7,265 nucleotides of DNA from an uncultured Rickettsiales bacterium (lineage in GTDB: Bacteria; Pseudomonadota; Alphaproteobacteria; UBA8366), in contig CAJWTF010000170.1 in assembly GCA_913046825.1 (NCBI GenBank), positions 1 through 7,265 on the forward strand, written 5' to 3'. How positions within the stretch are numbered: the stretch's first letter is position 1; each line of letters begins with the position of its first letter. Of the stretch, positions 1 to 6,252 are shown in pieces. Made by a program: the position numbers and the translations under genes. The notes beneath the pieces were generated by a model. It had not been told where the DNA came from. It made no database searches and saw only the letters and a list, made by a program, of their open reading frames with translations.

Positions 1-62
1 TTGTCCAGCGTCCCGCCTTCCGTTAAATCGGATGGAACAATAAATACTTGGGAGTTTGCATC
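1..62. other. Leader of the first operon, possibly with the tail of an upstream gene
   Basis: Two plus-strand frames close here, with TAA at 24-26 and TAA at 41-43. Either could be the last codons of an upstream gene, but fewer than 15 codons are visible and I recognise neither. I see no convincing promoter hexamer pair and no hairpin followed by a T run. The only clear signal is the ribosome binding site at 51-54. Confidence 0.3.
51..54 (+). promoter_or_regulatory. Ribosome binding site of the FAD-linked dehydrogenase
   Basis: GGAG lies eight bases before the ATG at 63. It decides the start: the frame is open back to a TTG at 48, but that codon precedes the GGAG and has no Shine-Dalgarno sequence of its own. 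Confidence 0.7.
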
Positions 63-1499
63 ATGGCGCCGGATGCATCGCATGGGCCCGCGCGGGACGC
101 GGCATTAGATCGGATCAAAGACATCGTCGGCAAGAGAGGCTGGAGCGACGATCTGGATGTTCACGTCCCATATGTGAACGCCTTTCGCGGCGGCTGGGTG
201 GGCGAGACTGCCTTGTTGGTACGGCCCGCCAATACACAAGAAGTCTCCGATGTCATGACGATCTGCGCGGAAGCATGCATTCCCGTTGTCCCCCAGGGCG
301 GCAATACGGGCCTGACTGGCGCCAGCGTGCCTGATGCAAGCGGTGAGCAGATTTTGCTCTCCCTCGATCGCATGGCGCAGGTGCGCGACATCGACCCGTT
401 GAACTACACCATCACCGTTGATGCGGGATGCATCCTCGCGAATATTCAAGACGCGGCGTCGGAAGCAGACCGGTTTTTCCCCTTGAGCCTCGGTGCGCAG
501 GGCTCCTGCCGGATCGGTGGTAACATTTCGACCAATGCGGGCGGCGTCAACGTGCTGCGTTACGGCAATGCACGGGACTTAGTACTGGGGCTTGAAGTGG
601 TGTTGCCGGATGGGCGCATCTGGGACGGTTTACGGCGGTTGCGTAAGGATAATACGGGCTACGATCTAAAACAGCTGTTTGTCGGCGGCGAGGGAACGCT
701 TGGCATTATCACCGGCGCGGTCCTCAAGCTTTTCCCCAAGCCGAAGGATGTCCAAACCTGTTTCACCGCAATCCGCGACCGCGACGCCATGATCGAGCTG
801 CTAACGTTGTGCCGGATGGCGAGTGGAGATTCTGTCACTAGTTTCGAATACATTCCCCGCATCATCATCGATATCGATATGCGCCATCTGGACGGCATTA
901 TCGATCCGATGGAGCAGGTCTACGAACACTATGCATTGATCGAATTCTCCGGCGCCAATCCGGACAGCGGTATGCAGGCGGCGATGGAAAGCATGCTGGA
1001 GTCCGCGTTCGAGGACGGCATCGTCCTTGATGCGGCGATCTCTCAGTCGGAAACGCACCGAAATGCGTTTTGGTTCATTCGGGACGGTATCGTCGAGGCT
1101 AGCAAAGAGGAAGGCCCACGCATTTCGCATGACGTCTCTGTGCCGGTCAGCGACGTACCGAGATTTCTCAATGAAACCGACGTGAAACTTACCGAGGAAT
1201 TGCCCGGTTGCCGCCCCGGTGGTTTTGGGCATGTCGGTGACGGAAACATTCATTACGGCGTCTACGCGCCCCTTGGCATGTCGGACGAGGATTTTGAAAA
1301 AATATCGAAGGACCTCGACCATATCCTGCTCGAGAGCGTTGCCTCCTTCGATGGCTCGTTCAGCGCGGAGCACGGCATCGGCCAACAAAAGAAGGCGTAT
1401 ATGCCGATCTACCGCCCCGAGGTGGAATTAGGCCTAATGCGGAAGCTAAAGGCAGTGATCGATCCCGACAATCTGATGAACCCTGGCAAAGTATTCTGA
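63..1499 (+). CDS. FAD-linked D-2-hydroxyacid dehydrogenase (GlcD / D-2-hydroxyglutarate dehydrogenase type)
   Basis: This 478-residue cytoplasmic or membrane-associated flavoenzyme should oxidise a D-2-hydroxyacid (D-lactate, glycolate, D-2-hydroxyglutarate or similar) to the 2-oxoacid and pass electrons to an acceptor such as ETF or quinone. The N-terminal half is a PCMH-type FAD-binding domain. It shows PQGGNTGLTG at residues 77-86 and GGNISTNAGG at 152-161, the usual pyrophosphate- and flavin-contacting loops. The C-terminal half is the FAD-oxidase cap with GHVGDGNIH (His390 and His397) and SAEHGIG (Glu436). These match in order and type the His, His and Glu metal ligands of the D2HGDH/D-lactate dehydrogenase branch. 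Length is normal for the family and no signal peptide is seen. The ATG at 63 is chosen because GGAG sits eight bases upstream. The acyl-CoA dehydrogenase gene follows after 22 bases, so the two are probably co-transcribed. The exact substrate cannot be told from sequence alone. Confidence 0.88.
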   Translation: MAPDASHGPARDAALDRIKDIVGKRGWSDDLDVHVPYVNAFRGGWVGETALLVRPANTQEVSDVMTICAEACIPVVPQGGNTGLTGASVPDASGEQILLSLDRMAQVRDIDPLNYTITVDAGCILANIQDAASEADRFFPLSLGAQGSCRIGGNISTNAGGVNVLRYGNARDLVLGLEVVLPDGRIWDGLRRLRKDNTGYDLKQLFVGGEGTLGIITGAVLKLFPKPKDVQTCFTAIRDRDAMIELLTLCRMASGDSVTSFEYIPRIIIDIDMRHLDGIIDPMEQVYEHYALIEFSGANPDSGMQAAMESMLESAFEDGIVLDAAISQSETHRNAFWFIRDGIVEASKEEGPRISHDVSVPVSDVPRFLNETDVKLTEELPGCRPGGFGHVGDGNIHYGVYAPLGMSDEDFEKISKDLDHILLESVASFDGSFSAEHGIGQQKKAYMPIYRPEVELGLMRKLKAVIDPDNLMNPGKVF

Positions 1500-1507
1500 C
1501 GCCCAGC

Positions 1508-1514
1508 GGAAGGA
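1508..1514 (+). promoter_or_regulatory. Ribosome binding site of the acyl-CoA dehydrogenase
   Basis: GGAAGGA lies seven bases before the ATG at 1522, inside the 22-base gap between the two genes. It gives the second gene strong translation of its own within the operon. Confidence 0.7.
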
Positions 1515-1521
1515 AAACATC

Positions 1522-3309
1522 ATGATCCCTTACAATCCTCCAATCGACGACATGTCATTCCTGTTGAACGACCTCGGTATGCTGCCGCAGGTCTCCTCCT
1601 TGCCCGGCTACGAAGAGGCGGATGCGGAGCTTGTCGATGCTCTGTTGAACGAGGCCGGCAAGCTGTCGTCCGAGGTCTTGGCGCCGCTCAATAAGTCAGG
1701 CGACGATCAAGGGGCGCGTTTCGAGAATGGCGTCGTGCGCACCGCCGACGGGTTCGCCGACGCATATCAGACTTATGTCGAAGGTGGCTGGAACGCATTG
1801 ACCTGTAACACCGAGTACGGCGGGCAGCAAATGCCGTCCCTGATCGGCACGGCCGTTCTAGAGATGTTCACCTCCGCCAATATGGCATGGTCGCTGTGCC
1901 CGTTACTGACGGTCGGTGCCATTGAATCGCTCGAGGTTTACGGCTCAGAGGAACTGAAGAAAGCTTATCTGCCTAAACTCATCTCCGGTGAGTGGCCGGG
2001 AACGATGAATCTGACGGAACCCCATGCCGGCAGCGACCTCGCCGAGTTACGCTGCCAGGCAGTGCCCGAGGGCGACCATTATCGTATCCACGGCCAAAAG
2101 ATATTCATATCCTACGGCGAGCACGACATGACGGATAACATCATCCACATGGTGCTGGCCCGCTTGCCGGATGCGCCTGAGGGCACGCGGGGCATCTCGC
2201 TCTTCCTGGTACCTAAAATGCTCGTCGAAGAAGATGGATCACTCGGTCAGCGCAATGATCTCCGCTGCGCCTCTGTCGAGCACAAGCTAGGTATCCACGC
2301 GAGCCCGACCTGCGTCATGGCCTTTGGCGACAATGAAGGCGCGGTCGGCTATTTGGTTGGGGAGAAAAACGAAGGCCTGAAGGCCATGTTCACGATGATG
2401 AACATGGCGCGCTTTAATGTCGGCCTGCAAGGCGTCTCCATCACCGAGCGCGCCTATCAACAAGCTCGCGACTTTGCCAAGGAACGGGTGCAAGGCCGGG
2501 TCGATGGCGGCGGGTCGGACAAAGTTTCAATCATCAACCACCCTGACGTGCGGCGCATGTTGATGAGCATCAAGGCGCAAACCGAAGCGATGCGGGCACT
2601 GGCTTACGACACCGCTGTACAGTTCGACATCTCCAAACGGCATCCGGACGAGGCCGCGCGTGCGGGCGCACAGGCACGTCTCGATCTCTTAACGCCCATC
2701 GTCAAAGCCTGGTCGACAGATCTCGGTGTTGCGTTGTCCTCGACCGCGATACAGGTCCACGGCGGCATGGGTTTCATCGAAGAGACCGGCGTCTCGCAGC
2801 ATTACCGGGATTCGCGCATCGCGCCGATATATGAAGGCACGAACGGCATTCAGGCTCGCGATCTGGTTGGCCGTAAAATTTTACGGGACCATGGCAAGAC
2901 GGCGAAGTCCTATATCGCCGAAATGCGAGCCATATGCGACGCGGCCGCTGAACTTGAGGCCCCTTGCGCGGAGATTGGAAGCAACCTCGCCCGGGCCGTC
3001 GACGCACTAACAGAAACCACGGATTGGTTGATTGAGAATGGTGGTAAGACACCGGCCCTCGCGTTCGCGGGCGCAACTGCTTATCTTGAGCTCTTCGGCA
3101 ATGTTGCGGGTGGCGCGATGATGACGCGCGCCGCTAATGCCGCATCGGCGGCGTTGGAGGTCGGCGATGGTAATCAGGATTTCTATAAAACGAAGTTAGC
3201 GACCGCGCGGTTTTACGCAGAGCATGTATTGCCGAAATCCGAAGGATTGGCGGCGTCGATTACCAAAGGTGCGGGCTCGTTCCTTAGCCTGCCGGAAGAC
3301 GCCTTTTAG
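1522..3309 (+). CDS. Long-chain-type acyl-CoA dehydrogenase, DmdC/AcdA-like with extra C-terminal domain
   Basis: This FAD enzyme performs alpha,beta-dehydrogenation of an acyl-CoA thioester and should donate electrons to ETF. At 595 residues it belongs to the long subfamily that includes 3-methylmercaptopropionyl-CoA dehydrogenase (DmdC), which is larger than classical acyl-CoA dehydrogenases of about 380 residues. The opening YNPPIDDMSFLLNDLG is typical of that subfamily. TEPHAGSDL at residues 165-173 is the flavin-contacting family signature. QVHGGMGFIEETGVSQHYRD followed by IAPIYEGTNGIQA forms the C-terminal signature, and Glu438 of YEGTNG sits where the catalytic base is expected. Residues from about 470 to the end fit the acetyl-CoA-dehydrogenase-type C-terminal domain of the long members. 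It follows the hydroxyacid dehydrogenase by 22 bases with its own GGAAGGA. The substrate is unknown: DmdC-like proteins include many members unrelated to DMSP breakdown. No terminator is evident after the TAG stop. Confidence 0.9.
   Translation: MIPYNPPIDDMSFLLNDLGMLPQVSSLPGYEEADAELVDALLNEAGKLSSEVLAPLNKSGDDQGARFENGVVRTADGFADAYQTYVEGGWNALTCNTEYGGQQMPSLIGTAVLEMFTSANMAWSLCPLLTVGAIESLEVYGSEELKKAYLPKLISGEWPGTMNLTEPHAGSDLAELRCQAVPEGDHYRIHGQKIFISYGEHDMTDNIIHMVLARLPDAPEGTRGISLFLVPKMLVEEDGSLGQRNDLRCASVEHKLGIHASPTCVMAFGDNEGAVGYLVGEKNEGLKAMFTMMNMARFNVGLQGVSITERAYQQARDFAKERVQGRVDGGGSDKVSIINHPDVRRMLMSIKAQTEAMRALAYDTAVQFDISKRHPDEAARAGAQARLDLLTPIVKAWSTDLGVALSSTAIQVHGGMGFIEETGVSQHYRDSRIAPIYEGTNGIQARDLVGRKILRDHGKTAKSYIAEMRAICDAAAELEAPCAEIGSNLARAVDALTETTDWLIENGGKTPALAFAGATAYLELFGNVAGGAMMTRAANAASAALEVGDGNQDFYKTKLATARFYAEHVLPKSEGLAASITKGAGSFLSLPEDAF
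2871..2886. repeat. 16-base perfect palindrome inside the acyl-CoA dehydrogenase gene
   Basis: CCGTAAAATTTTACGG is a perfect inverted repeat with no spacer. It lies in the codons for the GRKILR segment shortly after the catalytic-base motif. A coding explanation is sufficient and no regulatory role is shown. Confidence 0.5.
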
Positions 3310-3327
3310 TGGCAGTCCTGAATCGCA

Positions 3328-3359
3328 GAGGAGGTGGCGTGGTAATCACTCGAGGAGGT
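3328..3359 (+). repeat. Two direct GAGGAGGT octamers, 24 bases apart, after the acyl-CoA dehydrogenase
   Basis: GAGGAGGT occurs at 3328-3335 and again at 3352-3359. Each is a near-ideal Shine-Dalgarno sequence on the plus strand, but no gene follows. The first is followed by a GTG frame of only nine codons (3339 to a TAA), and the second has no start codon at a useful distance. They may be a chance repeat or remains of a lost gene start. Confidence 0.35.
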
Positions 3360-3365
3360 CTCATC

Positions 3366-3728
3366 TAATCCCTTCGTTTCGACCAACATATTTCGCATCA
3401 TGTTGAGCAGTGTTTTCAGGAGACTGACCGTGGTGTAATCGAAGTGCGCCGCACCGGCCACTTATTTTTTTGCCACTATAGCAATATCGGAAATCAACGG
3501 GTAACCGAATGTTCCCGCTTGTCCCTTGATCTCGTGTGGGGTGACCCGAACGTATTGCGGCAGCTCAGTTGTCGTTGCTGCATCCTCCGCTTCCAACAGA
3601 TTTACCATCTCATCGACCTTCGCACGCGATTACTCCGCAAATTCAAAACGTAATTCTTCAAGACGTTGATGTATATCGAACGGTAATGTCATGCCGGTGA
3701 TGGTATTCTGGTAATCTGATCGAATCAT
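3366..3728 (-). pseudogene. Decayed Hpt (histidine phosphotransfer) domain gene
   Basis: One minus-strand frame, starting at an ATG at 3728-3726, reads as a single-domain Hpt protein but has TAA at 3632-3630 (codon 33) and TAA at 3464-3462 (codon 89). The diagnostic stretch HEIKGQAGTFGYPLISDIA starts at codon 65. In Hpt proteins the His of HxIKG accepts phosphate from a response regulator or hybrid kinase, and GTFGYP is typical of alphaproteobacterial members. Before it, helix-like HQRLEELRFEFAE runs into the first stop and continues as SRAKVDEMVNLLEAED. After the second stop the frame continues with HFDYTTVSLLKTLL, plausibly the last helix. The whole frame of about 121 codons matches the usual length of these proteins. 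The largest uninterrupted piece from an ATG (3608) is 48 codons, too short for a four-helix bundle. It lies 18 bases after folK on the same strand, so it was probably the last gene of that operon. No kinase or receiver gene is nearby. Confidence 0.72.
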
Positions 3729-3746
3729 GACGTGACCGCTAAATTA

Positions 3747-4238
3747 TTACACGTCGATTACGAAGAGAGACGCTTCGGGCTCGCCCTCCAGTGCCGCGAG
3801 CATCTGCACGATGGTTTGCCCGGATACAGGATGACGAAATCCCGCCGCGATGTCGGCCAAAGGCCGCAGAACAAACTCACGCTCGGCCATTAACGGATGC
3901 GGGATGGAGAGTTCCGGCTTTACAAAATCGGCCTCACCGAAGAACAGAATATCCAGATCGATAGCCCGCGGACCGTATCGTTCTACGGAGGGCACACGCC
4001 CAATTTCGACCTCGAAGGTCTTCAATTGCGCCAACAGTTGCAATGGATCCAGCAACGTCTCCCCGCTGACCACCATATTCAGGAACGGTGACTGGTCCTC
4101 CACGTATTTTGGAAGTGTCTCGTAGACCGGCGACAATTGATTGAGTTCGAAAAGAGTGTCGAGACGCGTGAGGGCCTGATGTAGGTGATCCACACGATTG
4201 CCCATGTTACTGCCAAGACCTATATAAACCGGCGTCAT
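3747..4238 (-). CDS. folK: 2-amino-4-hydroxy-6-hydroxymethyldihydropteridine pyrophosphokinase
   Basis: HPPK transfers pyrophosphate from ATP to 6-hydroxymethyl-7,8-dihydropterin, giving the substrate used by DHPS. It acts in the cytoplasm in folate synthesis. The protein has 163 residues, the normal size. It begins with MTPVYIGLGSNMGN, the conserved first strand and loop. RYGPRAIDLDILFF at residues 87-100 is the HPPK family signature, in which Asp94 and Asp96 correspond to the two magnesium-binding aspartates and Arg91 to the conserved arginine of the flexible loop. IPHPLMAEREFVLRPL at 112-127 is the other conserved block. Its ATG overlaps the TGA of folP as ATGA, so it is translationally coupled to the gene before it. 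It ends in a TAATAA double stop. Nothing suggests loss of function. Confidence 0.96.
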   Translation of the reverse strand: MTPVYIGLGSNMGNRVDHLHQALTRLDTLFELNQLSPVYETLPKYVEDQSPFLNMVVSGETLLDPLQLLAQLKTFEVEIGRVPSVERYGPRAIDLDILFFGEADFVKPELSIPHPLMAEREFVLRPLADIAAGFRHPVSGQTIVQMLAALEGEPEASLFVIDV

Positions 4239-5137
4239 TCCGGTCTTTCCTTACCGTCGGCCGGGGCAGCTTTCACCGCATCGATCATACGCACGACCCG
4301 CGCCATTTCGCACACATCGTGAACCCGCACGATATCGGCGCCATTCATCACACCGGACGCCACAGCCGCGGCCGTTCCCTCTAGCCGGTCCTCTACGGGT
4401 GTATCCAAGACGCGTCCGATAAACGATTTCCGGCTCGGCCCGATCAACACCGGCAATCCCACATGCGATTTCAGGCGGCGCAAATGGCCCAGCAACGCCA
4501 AATTTTGCGTCACCGTCTTCCCGAACCCAATGCCAGGGTCGACCGCGATCCTTTCCCGGTCGATGCCCGCGTCCACTGCTTCTTCGACGCATTGTATCAA
4601 GGCGCGCGAGACATCCTCGACAACATGCGCGTAGTCCGCCCCCACATATTCCGTCCCGAGACGCCCGTCCGATAGAATATCGTTGGGTCGGCTGCGATTG
4701 TGCATCAATACTACGCCAGCATTCCTCTCCGCTAACATCGGCGCCATATCGGGGTCCGCCCGCAGGGCCCAGACATCGTTGACGATATCCGCACCGGCAT
4801 TCAACGCGGCTTCGGCCACGTCGGCGCGGTATGTATCCGCCGAGATCAGAATGCCTGGAAACGTCGACCTTATTTCCTGAATTAGAGGTAGAATGCGCGC
4901 CTGCTCGGTAGCAGCGTCCACTGTATCCGCGCCAGGCCGTGTGCTTTCACCACCGACATCCAGAATATCTGCACCTGCCTCACATTGCGCCCGCGCCGTC
5001 GCTAACGCCCGCTGTACGGTATCGTGCGCCGATAAAAGTCCATCCCCGGAGAACGAATCCGGTGTCGCATTCAGGATCCCCATCACCAGCGTCTTGCGAC
5101 CCCAACCGGGGCACTTTTTCCACTTCATTTTCGCCAC
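4235..5137 (-). CDS. folP: Dihydropteroate synthase
   Basis: DHPS joins 6-hydroxymethyl-dihydropterin pyrophosphate, the product of FolK, to p-aminobenzoate to make dihydropteroate. It is the target of sulfonamides. The 300-residue protein is a TIM barrel with all its signatures: VMGILNATPDSFSGDG at residues 18-33 (Asn23 for metal and pyrophosphate), DILDVGGESTRPGA at 57-70 (the mobile loop), SADT with Asp101, NDVWAL with Asn120, DPGIGFGK at 200-207, PSRKSFIG with Lys237, and RVHDV with Arg272 and His274. The start is uncertain: the frame opens with GTG at 5137, but an ATG at 5128 three codons later has a GGTGG five bases upstream and may be the real start. It overlaps folK by four bases. A FolB-like gene is transcribed away from it, starting 81 bases upstream. 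Confidence 0.96.
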   Translation of the reverse strand: MAKMKWKKCPGWGRKTLVMGILNATPDSFSGDGLLSAHDTVQRALATARAQCEAGADILDVGGESTRPGADTVDAATEQARILPLIQEIRSTFPGILISADTYRADVAEAALNAGADIVNDVWALRADPDMAPMLAERNAGVVLMHNRSRPNDILSDGRLGTEYVGADYAHVVEDVSRALIQCVEEAVDAGIDRERIAVDPGIGFGKTVTQNLALLGHLRRLKSHVGLPVLIGPSRKSFIGRVLDTPVEDRLEGTAAAVASGVMNGADIVRVHDVCEMARVVRMIDAVKAAPADGKERPE

Positions 5138-5204
5138 CGCTACCGTCTAAGAATTCCAGCGAGCTATATCGCATATGATGTGATACGAGAAGACAAGCTT
5201 CAGT

Positions 5205-5211
5205 GGAAGGA
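5205..5211 (+). promoter_or_regulatory. Ribosome binding site deciding a TTG start for the FolB-like gene
   Basis: GGAAGGA lies seven bases before the TTG at 5219. The only earlier start in the frame, GTG at 5180, has no Shine-Dalgarno sequence before it; the bases just upstream read TATGAT, which resemble a -10 element instead. Confidence 0.5.
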
Positions 5212-5218
5212 TCGGGTT

Positions 5219-5620
5219 TTGTCCCTCGGCGAATTATCGTACTATCGACTCTTCGTTCGCGATCTGCGCCTCAATTGGGTTGGAGATGGCGCGGATGAAA
5301 CACTGTCGCTTTCGGTAAACCTATCGATTAACCTACCGCCGGACCTCGCCGCCGATAGCTATAAATATGTTGTTTGCTACGACAGGATCGTGACTGGCGC
5401 GAAATCTTTTGCCGCCGACCATGATCTGGAAACCCTGAAAGCGCTCGCCGACAGGATTGTCGAACACTGCCTTGCCGATGGGCGTGTCAGGGATGCTGAA
5501 GTCGCATTGTCGCCCGTAGTAGGAGAAAATCTCGGCCACGGTGGATATGAGATATTTCGGCAGCGGGACGATATGGACGATGCAGTCTCTATCCCCTTAA
5601 AAATCGCGGTTGGAGACTAG
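5219..5620 (+). CDS. FolB-like protein (dihydroneopterin aldolase family) with altered active-site positions
   Basis: The fold family is recognisable: RLFVRDLRL near the start, VVCYDRIV in the middle, LETLKALADRIVEHCLADGRVRDAEVAL as the helix and strand that follow, and YEIFRQRD near the end, each aligning with FolB. From the TTG start it has 133 residues, close to the usual 120. DHNA splits dihydroneopterin to 6-hydroxymethyldihydropterin, the substrate of FolK, so its place beside folP-folK fits. Numbered from the TTG, the catalytic Tyr54 is kept and Glu27 may be the conserved early Glu. However, the pterin-anchoring Glu (Glu74 in Staphylococcus aureus) aligns with Lys74, and the essential Lys (Lys100) region reads ALSPVV, with Pro or Val in place of Lys. 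It may therefore be inactive, have a different activity, or be a relic. It is divergent from folP rather than co-directional. The start could also be GTG at 5180 (146 residues), but TTG has the better ribosome binding site. Confidence 0.72.
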   Translation: MSLGELSYYRLFVRDLRLNWVGDGADETLSLSVNLSINLPPDLAADSYKYVVCYDRIVTGAKSFAADHDLETLKALADRIVEHCLADGRVRDAEVALSPVVGENLGHGGYEIFRQRDDMDDAVSIPLKIAVGD

Positions 5621-5670
5621 GCCGCAGACACGAACCTGTTTGGGTCGGACATATAGAACGTTAGTGCTCG

Positions 5671-5937
5671 CTATACGACTCTGGCGGCATGAATTGCACA
5701 GATATCTCCCGCCTTAGGATGTCGTTTTGCCGAGCGCAGATAGCGAGCGATACCGGGGTCGTTCGAAACCCGTTAATGCAAAGCGTCAAATAAAGGCGTG
5801 TCCCCAAGAATGTCTGGGCACCGCTCCAGATGGGCACTGAGCGCTTCGGTCAGGACAATATCGTCAAAGGTAGTCCTATCCCCGACACAGCAACCCGAAC
5901 CGTTCTCGGCCAATCGGGCCTCGAACGCCGGGCCAAA
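5671..5937 (-). pseudogene. Glutathione S-transferase C-terminal remnant
   Basis: A minus-strand frame reads as the C-terminal helical domain of a GST. It contains FEARLAENGSG, then CVGDRTTFDDIVLTEALSAH with the TxxD N-capping box that is conserved in GSTs, then LERCPDILGDTPLFDALH. A TAA at 5775-5773 interrupts it, and the same frame continues with RVSNDPGIARYLRSAKRHP, the usual last helix and tail, until TAG at 5673-5671. Joined across the stop it makes an ordinary GST end. Upstream, TAA codons stand at 5940-5938 and 5952-5950. In-frame sequence before them (AIFDNFRHPDAPLPVM) could be more of the same gene to about 6060, which I cannot confirm. The N-terminal thioredoxin-like domain that binds glutathione is absent, so nothing functional can be made. 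It lies downstream of the carbonic-anhydrase-like gene on the same strand. Confidence 0.7.
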
Positions 5938-5943
5938 TTAACG

Positions 5944-5958
5944 GTAATGTTACATTAC
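5944..5958. promoter_or_regulatory. 15-base palindrome, possible old operator
   Basis: GTAATGT-T-ACATTAC is a perfect inverted repeat with a one-base centre, the form of a TetR- or MarR-type operator. It lies just upstream of the surviving GST fragment, within a region with in-frame stops. No promoter or intact gene is attached to it, so a chance palindrome is possible. Confidence 0.3.
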
Positions 5959-6252
5959 TGGGAGAGGTGCGTCTGGATGGCGGAAATTATCGAAAATAGC
6001 ATTGAAAACAGCGCTAAATTGCCAAAGCTGGAGGTGTAGTGTGGTTGGATAAGATAAACCTCTAAGCAATGGTGTGATTTTATATATTCATGCCGAGTTT
6101 GAAGATGACTTGGGAAATGTCGGATTAAAGTTTCCCTTGCCCCGTATACCTCATTAGTCCCAGTTAGTCATAACAGCAATTATTTAAGCACAAGTAACTA
6201 GTGAAGAGATAAATGGACTGTGACGGTTGTCACATGAGTGCACATATAAGTC
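5959..6252. other. AT-rich spacer without an intact gene
   Basis: All six frames are closed at short intervals. The stretch is richer in A and T than the genes around it. It holds a perfect TGTGA-N6-TCACA palindrome at 6219-6234 and a TTAGTC direct repeat with a ten-base period at 6154-6169. One plus-strand GTG frame of 27 codons runs from 6074 to 6157; it reads as acidic (AEFEDDLGNVG), but has no ribosome binding site and no family I recognise. Confidence 0.5.
6219..6234. promoter_or_regulatory. CRP-type palindrome TGTGA-N6-TCACA (or weak terminator stem)
   Basis: TGTGACGGTTGTCACA has the exact half-sites and spacing of the CRP consensus core. It lies 19 bases beyond the stop of the carbonic-anhydrase-like gene. 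Read as RNA on the minus strand it is a six-base-pair stem with a four-base loop, but no T run follows, so it would be a poor intrinsic terminator. No plus-strand gene begins close enough to be an obvious target. Confidence 0.35.

Noticed and set aside
48..62. TTG at 48 as start of the FAD-linked dehydrogenase
   Set aside because: It precedes the GGAG that is spaced correctly for the ATG at 63, and the five extra residues match nothing in the family.
3444..3653. Plus-strand frame of 69 codons starting with GTG
   Set aside because: It has no ribosome binding site, no recognisable domain, and lies antisense to the Hpt remnant, which explains the sequence better.
3462..4238. folK and the Hpt remnant as one fused gene, since they share a reading frame
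   Set aside because: A TAATAA double stop separates them, folK is already full length, and sharing a frame has a one-in-three chance.
4463..5178. Long plus-strand frames opposite folP
   Set aside because: They are antisense shadows of a gene with complete DHPS motifs and show no domain of their own.
5830..6039. Plus-strand ATG frame of 69 codons
   Set aside because: It has no Shine-Dalgarno sequence and mirrors the GST remnant on the other strand over most of its length.
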